Notes under the pieces: model-generated
Seen by the model: the letters and a program-made list of their open reading frames with translations, nothing else
What the model was told of the DNA's origin: nothing
Databases searched by the model: none
Made by a program: the position numbers and the translations under genes
Assembly: GCA_030427985.1 (NCBI GenBank)
Contig: JAUIBH010000001.1
Location: 1-64,000 of the forward strand
Direction of reading: 5' to 3'
Length of the DNA stretch: 64,000 nt
Origin: Bacteroidia bacterium
GTDB lineage: Bacteria > Bacteroidota > Bacteroidia > Flavobacteriales > Flavobacteriaceae
In this document: positions 60,583 to 64,000 of the stretch, in pieces
Layout of the letters: each line of letters begins with the position of its first letter
How positions within the stretch are numbered: the stretch's first letter is position 1

Positions 60583-61941
60583 ATGTGTGGATTAGTACAG
60601 AAATATAATGTGCCGGGGCCTAGGTACACCAGTTATCCAACAGTTCCGTATTGGGATTTGGACAATTTTTCTGGTAAACGCTGGAAATCAACTGTATTGA
60701 AAGCCTTTCAGGAAAATCCCAAAGAAGGAATCAGCCTATATGTACACCTTCCTTTTTGCGAAAGTATGTGCACATTTTGTGGTTGCCACAAGCGCATCAC
60801 AAAAAGGCATGAGCTGGAGCTTCCTTATATTAACAGTGTATTGAAAGAATGGAAGTTATATGTTGACCTGTTGGGGACCAAACCCATCATTAAAGAACTT
60901 CATTTGGGTGGTGGAACGCCCACTTTTTTCTCTCCGGAACACTTAAAAATATTGATAAATGGAATTCTCCTGAACAGCAAAAAGGCGGAAAACGCCCAAT
61001 TCAGTTTTGAAGGGCATCCAAACAATACAACCAAAGCGCACCTACAGGCCCTTTTTGATGTGGGGTTTAGAAGGGTCTGTTACGGTGTGCAGGATTATAA
61101 CATGACCGTTCAAAGGGCCATAAACAGAATCCAACCCTTTGAAAATGTAAAAAACGTGACCGATTGGGCCAGGGAAATAGGGTATACCTCAGTAGGACAT
61201 GATATTATCTACGGGCTGCCATTTCAGGACTGCGCCCATGTAGAGGAGACCATTAAAAAGACCAATGCCCTACGCCCAGACCGAATTGCTTTTTACAGCT
61301 ATGCCCACGTGCCTTGGCTCAAGGGAAATGGACAACGGGGTTACAAGGAAACTGACCTGCCTTCTTCCGTAGTGAAAAAAGCACAATACGAAATGGGCAA
61401 AAAAATGCTGACAGATTTCGGATACAAAGATGTGGGGATGGACCATTTTGCCCTACCTACTGATGACCTCTATACCGCATTGACCCACGGAACCCTTCAC
61501 CGAAACTTTATGGGCTATACCCCATCAAAGACCAAATTAATGATAGGTCTTGGTGTATCCAGCATCAGTGATAGCTGGTACGGATTTGCCCAAAATGTAA
61601 AGAGTCTGGAAGAATATGAACATTTGGTTTCGCACGATGTTATTCCTATTTTTAGAGGACATATTCTGAACTCAGAGGATGAAATCGTAAGAAAGCACAT
61701 TCTTAATCTCATGTGCCGATTTGAAACTTCCTGGGATACGGAAGAAGCTGAAATAGTCGATTTTCAGAGTATCATTGAAAACCTATCGGAAATGGAATCT
61801 GATGGTTTAGTGGAGATAGGAGAAAATCAGATTTCAGTGACCGAAAAAGGAAGACCTTTTGTAAGGAACATTAGTATGGCCTTTGATTTGAAACTGCATC
61901 GAAAGAAACCAGAAACCCGAATATTTTCCATGACCGTTTAA
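60583..61941 (+). CDS. hemN: Oxygen-independent coproporphyrinogen III oxidase
   Basis: A 452-residue radical SAM enzyme that makes protoporphyrinogen without oxygen. The cluster motif is C59-x3-C63-x2-C66 with a fourth Cys68, inside HLPFCESMCTFCGCHK, followed by LHLGGGTPTF. The N-terminal YNVPGPRYTSYPTVP is typical of true HemN rather than HemW. Its promoter carries an FNR-like site, the expected control for an anaerobic haem step. A universal stress protein gene follows after 17 bases. Confidence 0.97.
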   Translation: MCGLVQKYNVPGPRYTSYPTVPYWDLDNFSGKRWKSTVLKAFQENPKEGISLYVHLPFCESMCTFCGCHKRITKRHELELPYINSVLKEWKLYVDLLGTKPIIKELHLGGGTPTFFSPEHLKILINGILLNSKKAENAQFSFEGHPNNTTKAHLQALFDVGFRRVCYGVQDYNMTVQRAINRIQPFENVKNVTDWAREIGYTSVGHDIIYGLPFQDCAHVEETIKKTNALRPDRIAFYSYAHVPWLKGNGQRGYKETDLPSSVVKKAQYEMGKKMLTDFGYKDVGMDHFALPTDDLYTALTHGTLHRNFMGYTPSKTKLMIGLGVSSISDSWYGFAQNVKSLEEYEHLVSHDVIPIFRGHILNSEDEIVRKHILNLMCRFETSWDTEEAEIVDFQSIIENLSEMESDGLVEIGENQISVTEKGRPFVRNISMAFDLKLHRKKPETRIFSMTV

Positions 61942-61958
61942 CCTAAAAAAAGAAACAA

Positions 61959-62780
61959 ATGAAAAGTATAGTTGTACCCGTAGATTTTTCAGAACAATCT
62001 GAAAACGCCCTAAAAGTGGCCGCATCCCTGGCCAAAGAAAACAATGCCGAGTTGTTGGTGCTGCACATGTTGGAACTTTCACCGGCCATAATGAGTGAGT
62101 CTGGCTATGTATCACAAGAACAAGTGGTTCACTTGATCAAAATAGGCGAAAAACGATTTGCCGACTTTTTGGACAAACCGTATTTAAAAGATGTCAACAT
62201 TGTTCCCGTAATTAAGCATTATAAAGTGTTCAGTGAGGTGAACGAAGTTGCCGAAAAGCACAACGCCGACCTTATTGTGATGGGCTCTCACGGCACAGAC
62301 GGGCTCCAAGAGATCTTTATAGGATCCAATACTGAACGTGTTGTTCGTACTTCTGATGTCCCCGTATTGGTCATTAAAGGTGAAATGAACGGGTTTAAGC
62401 CCAAAAACTTTGTCTTTGCCTGTGATTTTTCAGAAGAAAATGTTCCCGCTCTCAAAAAAGCTGTGGAAATGGCCAAACTTTTAAAATCCAAATTACAGTT
62501 GATCTACATCAATACGCCTGGGGACGAATTTTTGAGTACCGATGATGCCTACGAAAAAATTTCAAAGTTTTTGGATACGGCCAAACTTGGCCTAACAGTG
62601 GAAATCTACAACGACTACACTGTAGAAAAAGGGGTGCTCAATTACTGCGACAAGGTTATGGCCGATATTATTGGCATTCCTACGCACGGTAGAAGGGGAT
62701 TGTCCCATTTCTTTATGGGAAGTATTGGTGAGGATATCGCCAATCATTCCAATATCCCTGTGATAACCTTTAAGATTTAA
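61959..62780 (+). CDS. Universal stress protein, two-domain
   Basis: A 273-residue protein of two UspA domains. The first (about 1-145) starts MKSIVVPVDFSEQSENALKVA and holds DLIVMGSHGTDGLQEIFIGSNTERVVR, the full nucleotide-binding loop. The second (about 150-273) ends GIPTHGRRGLSHFFMGSIGEDIANHSNIPVITF, also with a binding loop. It shares the hemN transcript (17 bases apart). It is related to, but not a copy of, the protein at 53746-54537, whose loops are degenerate. Confidence 0.95.
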   Translation: MKSIVVPVDFSEQSENALKVAASLAKENNAELLVLHMLELSPAIMSESGYVSQEQVVHLIKIGEKRFADFLDKPYLKDVNIVPVIKHYKVFSEVNEVAEKHNADLIVMGSHGTDGLQEIFIGSNTERVVRTSDVPVLVIKGEMNGFKPKNFVFACDFSEENVPALKKAVEMAKLLKSKLQLIYINTPGDEFLSTDDAYEKISKFLDTAKLGLTVEIYNDYTVEKGVLNYCDKVMADIIGIPTHGRRGLSHFFMGSIGEDIANHSNIPVITFKI

Positions 62781-62814
62781 TGGATTGCATTTTTGATTGG
62801 TTTCATGCAATTCA

Positions 62815-62851
62815 AAAAAAGGGGAGTCAGCTTAAACTGACTCCCTTTTTT
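62815..62851. terminator. Bidirectional terminator
   Basis: Stem GGGAGTCAG/CTGACTCCC, loop CTTAAA, with A and T runs outside, lies between the convergent usp and CoA-transferase genes. Confidence 0.88.
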
Positions 62852-62873
62852 AGTTCTTTCCCCAAAGAAAAGC

Positions 62874-64000
62874 TTATCCGTGAAACCGTTCATAGGCCGC
62901 CTTTTCCAGCTCCTCTCTATGATTAGGGTGCGCAATGGAAATTAGTGCTTTGGCACGTTGTTGCAAATTCTTTCCAAAGAGATTCACCACGCCATATTCA
63001 GTAGCTACGTAATGCATATGGGCACGCGTGGTGGTAACCCCAGCACCTTGCTTTAAAAAGGGCGTTATTTTAGATACTCCCTTTTTTGTAGTAGATGACA
63101 TGGCTATGATGGGTTTGCCACCTGGTGAAAGCGATGCCCCGCGCATAAAATCCATTTGGCCGCCAACACCTGAAAATTGGTACCCTCCAATGGTATCTGC
63201 ACAAACTTGTCCGGTAAGGTCAATTTCTATGGCGCTATTGATAGCCGTTGCTTTTGGGTTTCTTCGGATTCTGGCCGTATCGTTGGTATAACCGGAGTCC
63301 CTGAAATCACAAATGGGATTATCGTCTATAAAATCATACAGTTTTTGGGAACCTACGGCAAAGCAACTTACAATTTTACCTCGTTTCACTGCCTTTTCCT
63401 TCCCGTTGATGACACCGCTCGCCAAAAGCGGCAATACACCATCGGAAAACATCTCAGTATGAATGCCCAGGTTTTTATGGTTCCCCAAGTTAGATAACAC
63501 CGCATTGGGTATGTTCCCAATGCCCATTTGTAAGGTAGCGCCGTCTTCTATCAACGAGGCCACGTGCCTTCCGATTTCGTGTTCCACTTCCGATATTTCA
63601 GTCGGATTATGTTGGTGAATGGGCCTATCGACCTCTATTGCGAACTCGATTTCATCAATATGAACTATTCCTGTTCCATGGGTGCGTGGTACTTGTGGAT
63701 TTATCTGCGCTACAATTTTTTTTGCGGTCCGTACCGCGGGCAATGCCACATCCACTGAAACACCAAGAGAACAATAGCCATGCTTGTCTGGTGGTGATAC
63801 CTGAACAAAAGCCACATCTAAAGGAAGGTACTCATCTGCAAATAGCCAAGGTATCTCACTTAAAAAAACAGGGATGTAATCACCCATATATGTATTTACA
63901 TAACTTCTTACATTGCCCCCTACAAAACATGCGTTTAAGGTAAAGGCTTCGCAGTAGGGTTTTCTCGTATACTTGGCATCCCCTTCAGTGTGGATGGAAA
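62874..64000 (-). CDS. Acetyl-CoA hydrolase/transferase family protein, 3' part
   Basis: The frame is open to the window edge, so the gene starts outside; the visible part has about 375 residues. It belongs to the class of 4-hydroxybutyrate or succinyl-CoA:acetate CoA-transferases, which move CoA between short acids and can make acetate with ATP gain in fermentation. Seen are GGNVRSYVNTYMGDYIP, VSPPDKHGYCSLG, MGIGNIPNAV, HTEMFSDGVLPLL with a candidate catalytic Glu, and the C-terminal ATEYGVVNLFGKNLQQRAKALI. The exact acids cannot be told. Its promoter is not visible. Confidence 0.92.
   Translation of the reverse strand, partial: SIHTEGDAKYTRKPYCEAFTLNACFVGGNVRSYVNTYMGDYIPVFLSEIPWLFADEYLPLDVAFVQVSPPDKHGYCSLGVSVDVALPAVRTAKKIVAQINPQVPRTHGTGIVHIDEIEFAIEVDRPIHQHNPTEISEVEHEIGRHVASLIEDGATLQMGIGNIPNAVLSNLGNHKNLGIHTEMFSDGVLPLLASGVINGKEKAVKRGKIVSCFAVGSQKLYDFIDDNPICDFRDSGYTNDTARIRRNPKATAINSAIEIDLTGQVCADTIGGYQFSGVGGQMDFMRGASLSPGGKPIIAMSSTTKKGVSKITPFLKQGAGVTTTRAHMHYVATEYGVVNLFGKNLQQRAKALISIAHPNHREELEKAAYERFHG

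Overview
The window is a chromosomal segment of a member of the Flavobacteriaceae, closest in feel to the marine Muricauda/Maribacter group. The grounds are Bacteroidetes-type promoter boxes (TAnnTTTG/A at about -7) in front of many genes, weak Shine-Dalgarno sites, PorT-like and DUF2490/DUF5916 outer-membrane proteins, an ExbB-ExbD-ExbD/TonB energy system, a class X-like 6-phosphofructokinase, and S2 and DegT proteins of the flavobacterial kind. About 60 protein genes and one tRNA-Ser(GGA) were found. There is no rRNA, CRISPR array, integrase or transposase, and no intergenic gap exceeds 300 bases.

Layout. 1-9.7 kb: the 3' part of polA, then mixed genes (MFS, DinB, SET, Crp/Fnr, SDR, TauE, sulfatase lipoprotein). 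9.7-16.7 kb: tyrosine/homogentisate breakdown (MarR regulator, hpd, hmgA, fahA, flavin reductase, aminotransferase) with a parDE toxin-antitoxin pair inside. 16.7-19.5 kb: a DUF5916 outer-membrane protein. 19.7-30.4 kb: translation and core genes (rplM-rpsI, rpsB-tsf, pyrH-frr, an RND/MMPL transporter, asnS, rpoN). 30.4-36.1 kb: exbB/exbD operon, tRNA-Ser, ansA, tatD and an unrecognised AT-rich gene. 36.2-41 kb: sucAB. 41-48.5 kb: membrane acetyltransferase-like protein, galE, DegT aminotransferase, waaA, sugar porter. 47.9-64 kb: hibernation factor, phosphofructokinase, PEP carboxykinase, SLC13 carrier, universal stress proteins, ROK kinase, DUF2490, TonB, aspartoacylase-like and glutamate-cysteine-ligase-like/CBS genes, hemN, and a CoA-transferase running off the end.

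Main discovery. Six promoters between 48.8 and 60.6 kb carry a palindrome TGAC-N4-(G/A)TCA. In five of them its centre lies exactly 29.5 bp upstream of the first base of a TAnnTTT(G/A) box, and in the sixth 30.5 bp. That puts an FNR/CRP-type activator at about -41. The targets are hpf, usp-SLC13-pckA-pfk, the DUF2490 gene, tonB, the GCS/CBS-astE pair and hemN-usp. Oxygen-independent haem synthesis, carboxylating PEP carboxykinase, a candidate dicarboxylate carrier and ribosome hibernation together look like a low-oxygen survival and fermentation regulon.

Other structure. Four families of small palindromic repeats are scattered between genes, two of them with clear second copies far apart in the window. 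A perfect 18-bp palindrome overlaps the hpd promoter and is the likely MarR operator. An 8-bp inverted repeat brackets the parDE -33 box.
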